DNA of 17,864 nt, taken from positions 1 to 17,864 of the forward strand of contig DLND01000111.1 in the NCBI GenBank assembly GCA_002476905.1, written 5' to 3'. Below the pieces are notes generated by a model. The model ran no database searches. It was not told where the DNA came from and saw only the letters and a list, made by a program, of their open reading frames with translations. Made by a program: the position numbers and the translations under genes. Each line of letters starts with the position of its first letter. Position 1 is the stretch's first letter. This stretch comes from Flavobacteriales bacterium UBA7519. GTDB lineage: Bacteria; Bacteroidota; Bacteroidia; Flavobacteriales; Weeksellaceae. Below are positions 1 through 7,645 of the stretch, one piece after another.

Positions 1-292
1 GCACCACGTGACCGTCTAGTCTTCCTTCGAATTTCAAACAGCGTTCCAAATTCACTTCCGTTCCCACACTCCAATGGCCAAGATTTGTCTTTTCAAGCGT
101 TTCATTGATGGCTGTCACTTTATATTGGTTCCCACTGATTTCCACTACCGTGAGGCAACAACCGTTATGTGCTAGACTTTGGTCTATTTTCAGTTCCTGC
201 GTAAATGGACAGCTTAACGTGAAGTCTATATTAGTTTCGTTTTTCTCGATTTTAACAACATTTCCTGTTGCTTCAATGATTCCTGTAAACAT
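1..292 (-). CDS. ribE: Riboflavin synthase, N-terminal part (cut by window edge)
   Basis: Riboflavin synthase joins two molecules of 6,7-dimethyl-8-ribityllumazine to give riboflavin, the last step of the cytoplasmic pathway. The minus strand from an ATG at 290-292 reads MFTGIIEATGNV, the almost invariant start of the family, then HNGCCLTVVEISGNQY, LGHW and, at the edge, GRLDGHVV. About 97 codons are visible of a protein usually near 200 residues. This is most of the first of its two lumazine-binding barrels; the second lies outside the window. The truncation is only the window boundary, as the frame is open to base 1. The gene diverges from pdxA across about 220 bases. Identification rests on the seen motifs and family knowledge and is firm. 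Confidence 0.95.
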   Translation of the reverse strand, partial: MFTGIIEATGNVVKIEKNETNIDFTLSCPFTQELKIDQSLAHNGCCLTVVEISGNQYKVTAINETLEKTNLGHWSVGTEVNLERCLKFEGRLDGHVV

Positions 293-320
293 TATTGTGT
301 CTAATTTTTAAAGGGTTTTT

Positions 321-402
321 AGGAGCTTTATCCCGCTTTACGTTGCAATCTTTTCCTTTCCAAAGAAAAGAAAAAGGATTTCCACTACATCGGGGCTATA
401 AA
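321..402. repeat. Structured intergenic element between ribE and pdxA
   Basis: This stretch can fold back on itself. An outer pairing joins TTTAT (327-331) plus CCCG (332-335) to CGGG (391-394) and ATAAA (398-402), leaving GCT bulged. An inner pairing joins AATC (347-350) to GATT (377-380), with a C/T-rich arm facing an A/G-rich arm (351-359 against 363-376). The layout of a TCCCGC block, a CTTTTCC/AAAGAAAAG hairpin and an ATCGGGGCT block resembles a dispersed intergenic repeat I associate with Chryseobacterium-type genomes, but only one copy is visible here. It could also be a terminator-like or RNA structure between divergent genes. Confidence 0.4.
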
Positions 403-473
403 TGTTGCATATTTTACCAACTAATTAGTAGAATATGTAAACAAATAGTTATAAATACAACCTAAAAAAACCG

Positions 474-481
474 TAATTTTG
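474..481 (+). promoter_or_regulatory. Possible -7 box for pdxA
   Basis: TAATTTTG matches the Bacteroidota -7 consensus TAnnTTTG and ends 32 bases before the pdxA start codon. No TTTG is seen at the usual distance upstream, so the assignment is weak. Confidence 0.3.
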
Positions 482-513
482 TAAAATTCTTTTTAAAAGT
501 CAAAGATAAACAA

Positions 514-1602
514 ATGAGCTCCAAACACCATAAAATCAGAGTAGGAATTTCAATCGGTGATTTCAATGGCATCGGCCCGGAAATCATCCTGAAATCTCTG
601 AAAGACAAAACCATTACAGATTTTTTCACACCGGTAATATTTGGATCGGGAAAACTCTTTACTTATCAGAAAAATGTTTTCAAATTACAGACCAATTTCA
701 ATAACATCAACTCACCAAAGGAAGCTCAGGGTGGAAAAATCAACATGGTCAATCTCATAAAAGAGAACAGCAATATAGAATTTGGAGTTCCTACAGAAGA
801 ATCCACAAAACTGGCCATTGTTTCCCTTGAAGCCGCTACAGAAGCCTTGCTCAATCAGGAAATCGATGTGCTGGTTACCGCTCCAATCAATAAAGATGAG
901 ATGATAAAGTACGGCTTTGCGCACGCAGGTCACACAGGATACTTCGAAGAAAAAGCGCAGAAAAAAGCCGTGATGTTTATGGTAACAGACGAGCTGAAAG
1001 TGGCTGTTTCCACCCATCACATTCCAGTCTCGGAAGTGGCGCAACACATCACCAGAGAAAAAATCAAGAAACAGGTTAAGCAATTGGTTTCTACGTTAAA
1101 AGAAGATTTTTGTGTAGAAAAACCAAAAATTGCCTTGCTTGGACTGAATCCGCACGCTGGTGACGGCGGCGTAATCGGCAGAGAAGAAATTGAGATTATA
1201 CAACCGGCTATCAAAGAATTATTTGACCAGGGCATTATGGCATTTGGACCGTATCCGGCAGACAGTTTTTTCCAGCCACAAAAATACAAAGCTTACGATG
1301 CAGTTTTAGCAATGTATCACGACCAGGGACTGACACCGTTTAAAACCATTGCTTACGAAGAGGGCGTTAATTATTCCGCAGGTCTGCCATTTATCAGAAC
1401 TTCCCCAGACCACGGCGTAGCGTACGATATTGCCGGAAAAAATCTAGCCGATGAAACTTCCTTTTCTGAAGCTATTTTTACAGCCATCAAGATTTTTAAA
1501 AACAGAAGCGAATATAAGGATTTAACAGAAAACAAGCTTCGCACAAAGGTTTCACACATTACCAATGGTGTGGATGAAGACCTTCCAACTGGAGATGAAT
1601 AA
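514..1602 (+). CDS. pdxA: 4-hydroxythreonine-4-phosphate dehydrogenase
   Basis: PdxA oxidises 4-phosphohydroxy-L-threonine with NAD; the decarboxylated product feeds PdxJ in the DXP-dependent route to pyridoxal phosphate. It is a cytoplasmic, metal-dependent homodimer. The 362-residue protein begins with the family block around GISIGDFNGIGPE (11-23). It carries the expected metal and substrate histidines in HAGHT (137-141), STHH (166-169), LNPHAGDGG (211-219) and YHDQG (268-272). It is somewhat longer than the roughly 330 residues of the E. coli enzyme, mainly because of a basic N-terminal extension and a polar tail. It stands alone, divergent from ribE, and DUF177 follows after a 95-base gap that holds its own promoter. 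No lesions were seen. Confidence 0.96.
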   Translation: MSSKHHKIRVGISIGDFNGIGPEIILKSLKDKTITDFFTPVIFGSGKLFTYQKNVFKLQTNFNNINSPKEAQGGKINMVNLIKENSNIEFGVPTEESTKLAIVSLEAATEALLNQEIDVLVTAPINKDEMIKYGFAHAGHTGYFEEKAQKKAVMFMVTDELKVAVSTHHIPVSEVAQHITREKIKKQVKQLVSTLKEDFCVEKPKIALLGLNPHAGDGGVIGREEIEIIQPAIKELFDQGIMAFGPYPADSFFQPQKYKAYDAVLAMYHDQGLTPFKTIAYEEGVNYSAGLPFIRTSPDHGVAYDIAGKNLADETSFSEAIFTAIKIFKNRSEYKDLTENKLRTKVSHITNGVDEDLPTGDE

Positions 1603-1653
1603 GGCTAAAATTTCTGAAGTAAATTTTTGCAATTCAAGTATTTCCAAAAACAT

Positions 1654-1684
1654 TTTGTTATTTCAAAAAATTAAATTATTTTTG
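1654..1684 (+). promoter_or_regulatory. Promoter for the DUF177-rpmF unit
   Basis: TTTG (1654-1657), a 19-base spacer and TATTTTTG (1677-1684) match the Bacteroidota sigma-ABfr pattern TTTG-N17-23-TAnnTTTG. The ATG at 1698 is only 13 bases past the -7 box, so the transcript would have a very short leader. Confidence 0.6.
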
Positions 1685-1697
1685 CACACCATTTTTT

Positions 1698-2228
1698 ATG
1701 GACAGATTTAGAAACTACGATATTGCTTTTTCTGGTCTAAAAGCCGGAAAGCACGATTTCAAATTTGAAATCAATCAAGAGTTCTTTGATTTATTTGAGA
1801 CTGAACAGGAGTTTTTTAACCCAGAGATCAGTGTGGATGTTCACCTGGACAAGCACACGACCTTTTTGGAATTTTTTATCAATGTTTCAGGAACAGTTCA
1901 ACTGATTTGCGACATCAGCACAGATGAATTTTCTGAGAATATAATGAACGATTTGAAAATTCTTGTGAAATTCGGGGAAGAATATGATGACAGCAATGAA
2001 GACATTATCACCATTCCTCAGAAAGACAGCGACTTTAATATCGCCAATCTTATATATGAAACCGTGGTTTTATCGATCCCGATGAAAAAAGTGGCGCCAT
2101 CTGTAAGAGACAATGACGAGTATGAAAAGCTGCTGGAAAAATACAGTCCGAAACCAATCGAAGAAGAGGAAGAACAGAGCACAGACCCAAGATGGGAAGC
2201 TTTGAAAAAATTGAGAAACAATAATTAA
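1698..2228 (+). CDS. DUF177 / YceD-family protein
   Basis: This is a member of the DUF177 (YceD) family, widely encoded just upstream of rpmF and linked in E. coli and plants to accumulation of 23S rRNA. The 176-residue protein is soluble and acidic. It starts MDRFRNYDIAFSGLK, has the mid-protein block GTVQLICDIS that corresponds to the conserved segment of the family, and ends in a glutamate run (EEEEEQ) before DPRWEALKKL, a tail typical of Bacteroidota members. Only one cysteine is seen, so a metal site is unlikely. It is co-directional with rpmF, 42 bases upstream, and probably shares its transcript. Family assignment relies on both sequence and position; the molecular role is inferred from relatives. 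Confidence 0.88.
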   Translation: MDRFRNYDIAFSGLKAGKHDFKFEINQEFFDLFETEQEFFNPEISVDVHLDKHTTFLEFFINVSGTVQLICDISTDEFSENIMNDLKILVKFGEEYDDSNEDIITIPQKDSDFNIANLIYETVVLSIPMKKVAPSVRDNDEYEKLLEKYSPKPIEEEEEQSTDPRWEALKKLRNNN

Positions 2229-2270
2229 GTATAACATATAATTCGGTAGAATTTTTTAAAATAATTAACA

Positions 2271-2474
2271 ATGGCACATCCTAAGAGAAGACAGTCGTCT
2301 ACAAGAAGAGATAAAAGAAGAACACACTATAAAGCTGTAGCGCCACAATTGGCAAAAGATGCTACAACTGGTGAATTACACCTTTATCACAGAGCTCACT
2401 GGCACGAAGGAAAACTTTACTACAAAGGAAAAGTTGTACTAGAGAAAACTGTTGAAACAACAGAAGAAAACTAA
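2271..2474 (+). CDS. rpmF: 50S ribosomal protein bL32
   Basis: Small basic protein of the large ribosomal subunit. The start [20 protein letters not shown] is the typical RNA-binding N-terminus of bL32, and the C-terminal half (LHLYHRAHW...YYKGKVV) is the short beta region. The 67-residue length is normal. There is no cysteine, so this is the zinc-independent form lacking the CxxC pairs found in many bL32 proteins. It is the second gene of the DUF177-rpmF unit, and a hairpin terminator follows 31 bases after the stop codon. Confidence 0.97.
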   Translation: MAHPKRRQSSTRRDKRRTHYKAVAPQLAKDATTGELHLYHRAHWHEGKLYYKGKVVLEKTVETTEEN

Positions 2475-2505
2475 GATTTACTTTTGAAAATCTTATACTA
2501 AACAT

Positions 2506-2550
2506 AAAAAACCACTCGGATTTTATCAATTTGGGTGGTTTTTTATTATA
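2506..2550 (+). terminator. Intrinsic terminator after rpmF
   Basis: AAAAAACCAC (2506-2515) pairs with GTGGTTTTTT (2535-2544). The stem extends inward through TC/GG-type and A-T pairs to a loop near 2523-2527, and the T-rich strand follows directly. It separates the DUF177-rpmF transcript from accB, although partial read-through is possible. Confidence 0.8.
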
Positions 2551-2554
2551 TTTG
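2547..2554 (+). promoter_or_regulatory. Possible -7 box for accBC
   Basis: TATATTTG fits TAnnTTTG and lies 25 bases before the accB start, just after the terminator stem. The nearest upstream TTTG (2530-2533) is only 13 bases away, shorter than usual, so this is a weak call. Confidence 0.3.
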
Positions 2555-2579
2555 GCGTTCAAAATAATTTAAAAAATTT

Positions 2580-3056
2580 ATGGATATAAAAGACATTCAG
2601 AATCTTGTAAGATTTGTTGCAAAGGCAGGTGTTTCAGAAGTGAAGTATAAAAACAAGGACTTTGAAATCTATATAAAAACTCCCCTTGGAGGTGAACCTG
2701 TAAGCTATGTCACTCCTCAAGTTGCCTACCAAGCACCAGTTTCTGCTCCAGCAGCAAGTCCAGTTTCAGCAACTACTACCACTTCCGAAGCAGCAACTAC
2801 TGCTGACGACAGCAAATATATCACGATCAAGTCTCCAATGATTGGTACTTTTTACAGAAAACCATCTCCTGACAAAGATGTATTTGTAAACGTGGGCGAT
2901 TCTGTTACGGAGGGAAAAGTAGTTTGCGTCATTGAGGCAATGAAACTTTTCAATCAGATAGAGTCCGAAATCAGCGGAAAAATCGTAAAAATATTAGTGG
3001 ACGATTCTTCTCCTGTAGAATACGACCAACCATTATTTTTGGTAGACCCATCTTAA
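2580..3056 (+). CDS. accB: Biotin carboxyl carrier protein of acetyl-CoA carboxylase
   Basis: AccB carries biotin between the carboxylase and carboxyltransferase half-reactions that form malonyl-CoA for fatty acid synthesis. The 158-residue protein has the three usual parts. There is an N-terminal region (about 1-43), then an Ala/Pro/Thr/Ser-rich flexible linker (about 44-76). The C-terminal biotinyl domain (about 80-158) contains [14 protein letters not shown], the thumb-containing start of bacterial AccB domains, and EAMKLF, whose lysine 122 should be biotinylated. It lies 93 bases upstream of accC on the same strand, the classical accBC arrangement. In some Bacteroidota fabH lies between rpmF and accB; here it does not. 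Confidence 0.96.
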   Translation: MDIKDIQNLVRFVAKAGVSEVKYKNKDFEIYIKTPLGGEPVSYVTPQVAYQAPVSAPAASPVSATTTTSEAATTADDSKYITIKSPMIGTFYRKPSPDKDVFVNVGDSVTEGKVVCVIEAMKLFNQIESEISGKIVKILVDDSSPVEYDQPLFLVDPS

Positions 3057-3080
3057 GCAATTTTAGATTAAAGATTATAA

Positions 3081-3140
3081 ATTTTAAATGGAATATTTTC
3101 ATTTAAAATAATTTAAAATTCAAAATTTATAATTTAAAAT
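3081..3140. repeat. AT-rich inverted and direct repeats between accB and accC
   Basis: A perfect inverted repeat pairs ATTTTAAATG (3081-3090) with CATTTAAAAT (3100-3109) around a 9-base loop. The unit ATTTAAAAT occurs at 3101-3109, 3111-3119 and 3132-3140, and the rest of the spacer is nearly pure A/T. No T-run follows the hairpin, so a classical terminator is unlikely. It may be a repeat-derived spacer, an mRNA stability element or a site that adjusts accB:accC expression; the sequence does not decide. Confidence 0.5.
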
Positions 3141-3149
3141 TCGAAAAAG

Positions 3150-4508
3150 ATGTTCAAAAAAATATTAATCGCCAATCGTGGGGAAATTGCTATGCGAATC
3201 CTGCGTACAGCGAAAGAAATGGGAATCAAGACTGTTGCTGTTTATTCTACTGCAGACAAAGACAGTCTTCACGTTCGTTTTGCAGATGAGGCAGTTTGTA
3301 TCGGACCTCCAATGAGCAAAGACTCATATCTGAAAATCCCAAATATTATTGCAGCTGCTGAGATTACCAATGCAGATGCCATCCATCCTGGTTATGGTTT
3401 CCTTTCTGAAAATGCTAATTTCTCCAGAATATGTGCAAAAAACGGCATCAAATTCATCGGAGCAACTCCTGAGCAAATCGAGAAAATGGGAGATAAGGCA
3501 ACGGCTAAGGCTACAATGAAAGCGGCCGGAATTCCTTGTGTACCAGGTTCTGACGGACTTATCGACTCCTACGAAGATGCTAAGAAAACCGCAAAGGAAA
3601 TCGGATATCCTGTAATGATTAAAGCAACTGCAGGTGGCGGTGGAAAGGGAATGAGAGCGGTTTGGAAAGAGGAAGACCTGAAAGACCATTGGGATTCTGC
3701 AATACAGGAAGCGGTTGCCGCTTTTGGAAATGGTGGGATGTATATGGAAAAGCTGATTGAGGAGCCTAGACATATTGAAATTCAGATTGCTGGAGACCAA
3801 TATGGGAAAGCTTGTCACCTTTCCGAGAGAGACTGCTCTGTACAGAGAAGAAATCAAAAACTGATAGAGGAAACGCCATCTCCTTTTATGACGGATGAAC
3901 TCCGCGAGAAAATGGGCGAAGCGGCTGTAAAAGCTGCAGAATTCATTGGTTACGAAGGTGTTGGAACGATAGAATTTTTGGTAGACAAACACAGAAACTT
4001 CTATTTTATGGAGATGAATACCAGAATCCAGGTAGAACATCCAATCACCGAACAAGTTGTAGATTACGATTTGATTCGCGAGCAGATTTTACTAGCTTCA
4101 GGAACGCCAATCAGCGGAAAAAATTATTATCCGAAGATGCACGCTATTGAGTGTAGAATCAATGCTGAAGATCCTTATATGGACTTCCGTCCGTCTCCGG
4201 GTGTAATCAAGGGTCTTAATATTCCCGGAGGACACGGCGTGAGAGTAGACACACACGTTTATTCGGGCTACGCAATTCCGCCAAACTACGATTCAATGAT
4301 TGCAAAATTAATTGTTACGGCTCAGACCAGAGAAGAAGCAATCGCAAAAATGAAACGCGCGCTGGAAGAATTCTACATCGAAGGGGTAAAAACGACTATT
4401 CCTTTCCACAGACAATTATTAGAAAACGAAGATTTCCTTGCCGGAAATTACACTACAAAATTTATGGAAGATTTTGTAATGGATAAAAATTTTGATAATA
4501 ATATCTAA
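3150..4508 (+). CDS. accC: Biotin carboxylase subunit of acetyl-CoA carboxylase
   Basis: AccC uses ATP and bicarbonate to carboxylate the biotin on AccB. The 452-residue length is normal for the family. Visible landmarks are the N-terminal biotin carboxylase domain start [16 protein letters not shown], the [10 protein letters not shown] block, the ATP-grasp glycine-rich loop [10 protein letters not shown] (glycines from residue 162, lysine 166), [11 protein letters not shown] before the lid region, and the catalytic segment [13 protein letters not shown] with R292 and E296. The C-terminal domain begins near [11 protein letters not shown]. It follows accB and is closed by a terminator 20 bases past the stop. 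The other ACC subunits are accA at 16752, about 12 kb away, and accD outside the window. Confidence 0.98.
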   Translation: MFKKILIANRGEIAMRILRTAKEMGIKTVAVYSTADKDSLHVRFADEAVCIGPPMSKDSYLKIPNIIAAAEITNADAIHPGYGFLSENANFSRICAKNGIKFIGATPEQIEKMGDKATAKATMKAAGIPCVPGSDGLIDSYEDAKKTAKEIGYPVMIKATAGGGGKGMRAVWKEEDLKDHWDSAIQEAVAAFGNGGMYMEKLIEEPRHIEIQIAGDQYGKACHLSERDCSVQRRNQKLIEETPSPFMTDELREKMGEAAVKAAEFIGYEGVGTIEFLVDKHRNFYFMEMNTRIQVEHPITEQVVDYDLIREQILLASGTPISGKNYYPKMHAIECRINAEDPYMDFRPSPGVIKGLNIPGGHGVRVDTHVYSGYAIPPNYDSMIAKLIVTAQTREEAIAKMKRALEEFYIEGVKTTIPFHRQLLENEDFLAGNYTTKFMEDFVMDKNFDNNI

Positions 4509-4528
4509 AAAATAAAATCCATCTAGAT

Positions 4529-4560
4529 AAAATGCCTGACTTTTACAGTTAGGCATTTTT
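4529..4560 (+). terminator. Intrinsic terminator after accC
   Basis: AAAATGCCT (4529-4537) pairs with AGGCATTTT (4551-4559). The stem continues inward with G-T, A-T and C-G pairs to a 7-base loop, and Ts follow. It ends the accBC transcript, so rocD needs its own promoter. Confidence 0.85.
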
Positions 4561-4610
4561 CTTATCATTAATTGAAATCAAATTCATTATTTTTACAAAA
4601 AATTAAAGTT

Positions 4611-5855
4611 ATGTCAACAGCAGTTAAGGAAAAAAATTCACAATACTTCATTAATCTTGAAGAAAAACATGGCGCTCATAATTATCATCCGCTTCCTGTG
4701 GTTTTGGAACGAGGCGAAGGCGTTTTTGTTTGGGATGTGGATGGTAAAAAATATTATGATTTTCTTTCGGCTTATTCTGCTGTAAACCAAGGTCATTCTC
4801 ATCCAAAAATTGTAGAAGCGTTGGTCAATCAAGCCAAGAAATTAGCTTTGACATCAAGAGCATTTTACAATTCCAATCTTGGTGAATACGAGAAAAAAAT
4901 TACAACTCTTTTTGGGTTTGATAAAGTACTTCCCATGAATTCTGGCGCTGAAGCGGTAGAAACTGCTGTAAAATTAGCCAGAAAATGGAGCTACGAAGTA
5001 AAAGGAATTTCCGAAAATGCTGCAAAAATAATAGTTTGTGAAAACAACTTCCATGGAAGAACAACAACAATAGTTTCCTTTTCCAATGACCCGGATGCGA
5101 ATCAGAATTACGGGCCTTTTACGCCTGGATTTGTAAAAATACCTTACAATGATTTGGCAGCGTTGGAAGAAACTCTAAAAAATGACGCCCAAAATATTGC
5201 TGCTTTTTTGGCTGAACCAATCCAGGGTGAAGCAGGCGTTTATGTTCCGGACGAAGGATTTTTGAAAGGCGCATCAGAATTGTGCAAAAAATACAATGTA
5301 TTGTTTATTGCAGATGAAGTTCAGACGGGAATTGCAAGAACCGGAAGATTAATTGCCTGTCATCACGAAGATGTTCAACCCGATATTCTGATTCTTGGAA
5401 AAGCATTGTCTGGAGGGATGTATCCTGTGTCTGCTGTTTTAGCGAATGATGAAATTATGAATGTCATCAAGCCAGGGCAACACGGATCAACTTTTGGAGG
5501 TAATCCTATTGCTTGTGCTGTAGCTGTTGCAGCTTTAGATGTGGTAGAAGAAGAGAAATTATCCGAAAGAGCTGAAGAATTAGGACAACTTTTCCGTTCT
5601 GAGATTGAGAAATTAATTCAGAAAACAGATTTGATTACTAAAGTACGAGGTAAAGGTTTGCTTAATGCCATTTTGATCAACGATACACCGGACAGCAAAA
5701 CAGCCTGGAATCTTTGCTTGCAGCTGAAAGAAAATGGATTACTTGCCAAACCCACACATGGAAACATTATAAGACTGGCACCACCTTTGGTAATTACGGA
5801 AGAACAATTATTGGATTGTGTAAAAATCATCGAGAAAACTATTTTGGAGTTTTAA
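4611..5855 (+). CDS. rocD: Ornithine aminotransferase
   Basis: A PLP-dependent class III aminotransferase, here assigned as ornithine delta-aminotransferase, which converts ornithine and 2-oxoglutarate to glutamate semialdehyde and glutamate and so links arginine and proline metabolism. The 414-residue protein shows [15 protein letters not shown] for phosphate binding, [17 protein letters not shown], the PLP aspartate in [14 protein letters not shown], and the Schiff-base lysine K264 in [24 protein letters not shown] near the N-terminus is typical of ornithine aminotransferases rather than acetylornithine enzymes. I chose the ATG at 4611 over an in-frame TTG at 4572, because the extra 13 residues do not resemble the family. 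A near-miss -7 box, TATTTTTA, lies at 4588-4595. The next gene starts one base after the stop. Confidence 0.93.
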   Translation: MSTAVKEKNSQYFINLEEKHGAHNYHPLPVVLERGEGVFVWDVDGKKYYDFLSAYSAVNQGHSHPKIVEALVNQAKKLALTSRAFYNSNLGEYEKKITTLFGFDKVLPMNSGAEAVETAVKLARKWSYEVKGISENAAKIIVCENNFHGRTTTIVSFSNDPDANQNYGPFTPGFVKIPYNDLAALEETLKNDAQNIAAFLAEPIQGEAGVYVPDEGFLKGASELCKKYNVLFIADEVQTGIARTGRLIACHHEDVQPDILILGKALSGGMYPVSAVLANDEIMNVIKPGQHGSTFGGNPIACAVAVAALDVVEEEKLSERAEELGQLFRSEIEKLIQKTDLITKVRGKGLLNAILINDTPDSKTAWNLCLQLKENGLLAKPTHGNIIRLAPPLVITEEQLLDCVKIIEKTILEF

Positions 5856-5856
5856 A

Positions 5857-6618
5857 ATGACACACCTTAAAGAAAAAATCAGCGGTTTAATCATCACTTA
5901 TAACGAAGAAAAAAACATTCGAGAAGTTCTCGAATGTTTTGATTTTTGTGATGAGATTATCGTTGTTGATTCTTACAGCACAGATAAAACAACGGATATT
6001 GCTAGATCCTTTTCTAATGTCACAATTGTTCAAAATAAATTTGAAGATTATACGAAACAAAGAAATCTCGCTCTCAATTTGGCAAACAATGATTGGGTCT
6101 TTTTTCTGGATGGGGACGAGAGAATTTCGGAAAAAGGAAAACAAGAAATTATAGAAACCGTGAACAATCCTAATGCTTGCGATGCCTATTATATCTACCG
6201 GATTTTTTTTCTAGGTCAGCAAAAAATACGCTTTTCCGGTACACAAAACGATAAAAACTTCAGGCTTTTCAGAAAATCAAAAGCGCATTATGATGATCTG
6301 AAAAAGGTGCACGAAACACTTTTAGTAAACGGAAAAATTGGATTTTTAAAGCATAAATTACTGCACTATTCTTTTGAGAATTATCATCGTTTTAAAGATA
6401 AAATGATTTATTATGGGCAACTGAAAGGTTTGGAACTGTCTCAAAAAGGAAAAAAATACAGTTCTTTTACGAAATGGAGTAAAACTACTTTCAAATTTAT
6501 TAAAACTTATATTTTAAAACTCGGGGTTTTGGATGGTATAAACGGTTTAAAGATTAGTTATCTGCAAAGTTTATATGTTTATGAAACCTATGAATCATTA
6601 AGAAAAGCTATTTCTTAA
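5857..6618 (+). CDS. WaaE/KdtX-like family 2 glycosyltransferase
   Basis: A 253-residue GT-A fold transferase of family GT2, close in pattern to WaaE/KdtX enzymes that add a glucose or similar sugar to the inner core of lipopolysaccharide on the cytoplasmic face of the membrane. The N-terminal strand SGLIITYNEEKNI (9-21), the nucleotide-sugar motif VDSYSTDKT (37-45) and the metal-binding DGDE (85-88) are all present. So is the FRLFRK...VHE region typical of this subgroup. Length matches the family. The start is one base after the rocD stop, so the two are probably co-transcribed although functionally unrelated. The 3' end overlaps the convergent gene at 6608 by 11 bases. Donor and acceptor sugars cannot be read from the sequence. 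Confidence 0.85.
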   Translation: MTHLKEKISGLIITYNEEKNIREVLECFDFCDEIIVVDSYSTDKTTDIARSFSNVTIVQNKFEDYTKQRNLALNLANNDWVFFLDGDERISEKGKQEIIETVNNPNACDAYYIYRIFFLGQQKIRFSGTQNDKNFRLFRKSKAHYDDLKKVHETLLVNGKIGFLKHKLLHYSFENYHRFKDKMIYYGQLKGLELSQKGKKYSSFTKWSKTTFKFIKTYILKLGVLDGINGLKISYLQSLYVYETYESLRKAIS

Positions 6619-7477
6619 CATAAACAGGTCTTTGGTTGGTGTAAAATTTATCAATCAGATTTTTAAGTTTTCTCTGAGTGCTGGATTCTTTGATCCGAAT
6701 CGGAATTTTAGAAAGTTCCATATCTTTTATACGTTCTACAACTGCATCAAAATGATACTTCTTCATAAAACATTCTCTTAGAAAAAGACTTATTGTATCA
6801 TTCCATTGTTTTTTATTTCCCCAATAATGCCCAACAATATGGTCTGCTGGTTGTAACTCTGAATATTGATTGAGTCCAAGGGAAAACGCAAATTGTTCAA
6901 TCAATCTTCTTGTAACGCCATCTGCACACATGGCGTCATTAATCTGAAGCGTTAGTTCCAGACATTCGAAATGTTTTTGTGATACGCCTATTAGTCCGGC
7001 ATTCCACATTGCTACATTTTCATTGATTATGATATTTCCATAGGACTTCCCTTTCATCTGTCTCCACATTAGTTTTTCGGTTTTTGATGAAAGTTGCGAT
7101 AGTTTGCCTTCGTTAAGGTGCATAAATTGATTTCCACTTTGAAGAGCAGTACGCAATTCAGCTGTATTTTTATAGAAAAAAGTATCCGAATCCAAATACA
7201 AGATAGAATCCTGTGGATATTTCTGAGCAACCAACTGAAGTGCTTTTATTTTTACCCTCCAAAAAAACTGATAAGGACCTTCCCAATCCATTATAGTATT
7301 TTGGTTAATGACTATCGTTTCAATTTTATCTTCGAAAAAACCGAATAGTGAGGAGTTATCAGTTATTACAATAATTTTATCATCATCGTTTTTATGTAAC
7401 AGAGCCGTAAAAATGGAAAAATAGGCTTGCTGATAAGTTTCGATTTTAGTACCAAATACTAAATATACAATGTTCAT
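6608..7477 (-). CDS. Putative glycosyltransferase with DSD motif
   Basis: A 289-residue soluble protein that looks like a GT-A type transferase but that I cannot place in a named family. It begins MNIVYLVFGTK, typical of the first strand of a Rossmann-like nucleotide-sugar fold. It has KIIVITDNS (34-42) and, after KYPQDSILYL, the acidic metal site DSD at 96-98 followed by TFFY. The block MWNAGLIGVS in the middle resembles the acceptor-side segment of GT8-like enzymes. I take the ATG at 7477 rather than the in-frame ATG at 7513, because the extra residues (MFTIPIPIKIKQ) look unlike a protein start and MNIVYL begins directly with a strand. It is encoded alone on the minus strand among plus-strand transferases. 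A role in surface glycan assembly is inferred from neighbours. Confidence 0.7.
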   Translation of the reverse strand: MNIVYLVFGTKIETYQQAYFSIFTALLHKNDDDKIIVITDNSSLFGFFEDKIETIVINQNTIMDWEGPYQFFWRVKIKALQLVAQKYPQDSILYLDSDTFFYKNTAELRTALQSGNQFMHLNEGKLSQLSSKTEKLMWRQMKGKSYGNIIINENVAMWNAGLIGVSQKHFECLELTLQINDAMCADGVTRRLIEQFAFSLGLNQYSELQPADHIVGHYWGNKKQWNDTISLFLRECFMKKYHFDAVVERIKDMELSKIPIRIKESSTQRKLKNLIDKFYTNQRPVYVKK

Positions 7478-7606
7478 TTGTTTAATTTTGATGGGAATCG
7501 GGATAGTAAACAATTAGTAAAACAGAGCGATGCGCTGATAATTATTAAGTTTTTTATTATCTTGCAAGTTAATAAAATATTGTAAAATAGGCGATCCGCA
7601 AGCGGC

Positions 7607-7638
7607 TTTGTTTTTTAATTTTCAAGCAAACATTTTTG
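7607..7638 (+). promoter_or_regulatory. Possible promoter for the glycosyltransferase run at 7646
   Basis: TTTG (7607-7610), a 20-base spacer and CATTTTTG (7631-7638) match the Bacteroidota promoter pattern except for C in place of the first T of TAnnTTTG. The ATG is just 7 bases downstream, implying a nearly leaderless message. The rest of the 168-base divergent spacer (7478-7645) shows nothing else I can name. Confidence 0.3.
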
Positions 7639-7645
7639 AAACCAA

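Noticed and set aside
105..311. Plus-strand open frame at the left edge
   Set aside because: It is antisense to ribE, whose minus-strand product is unmistakable.
3324..4055. 243-codon open frame on the minus strand
   Set aside because: It lies wholly inside accC, antisense, and its product has no recognisable domain; it is a shadow of a conserved coding strand.
4572..4610. TTG-initiated extension of ornithine aminotransferase
   Set aside because: The 13 extra residues do not fit the family, and the ATG at 4611 gives the expected N-terminus and length.
7478..7513. Upstream ATG start for the minus-strand transferase
   Set aside because: The added residues are a proline/isoleucine-rich stretch, while MNIVYLVFG begins directly with the first strand of the fold.
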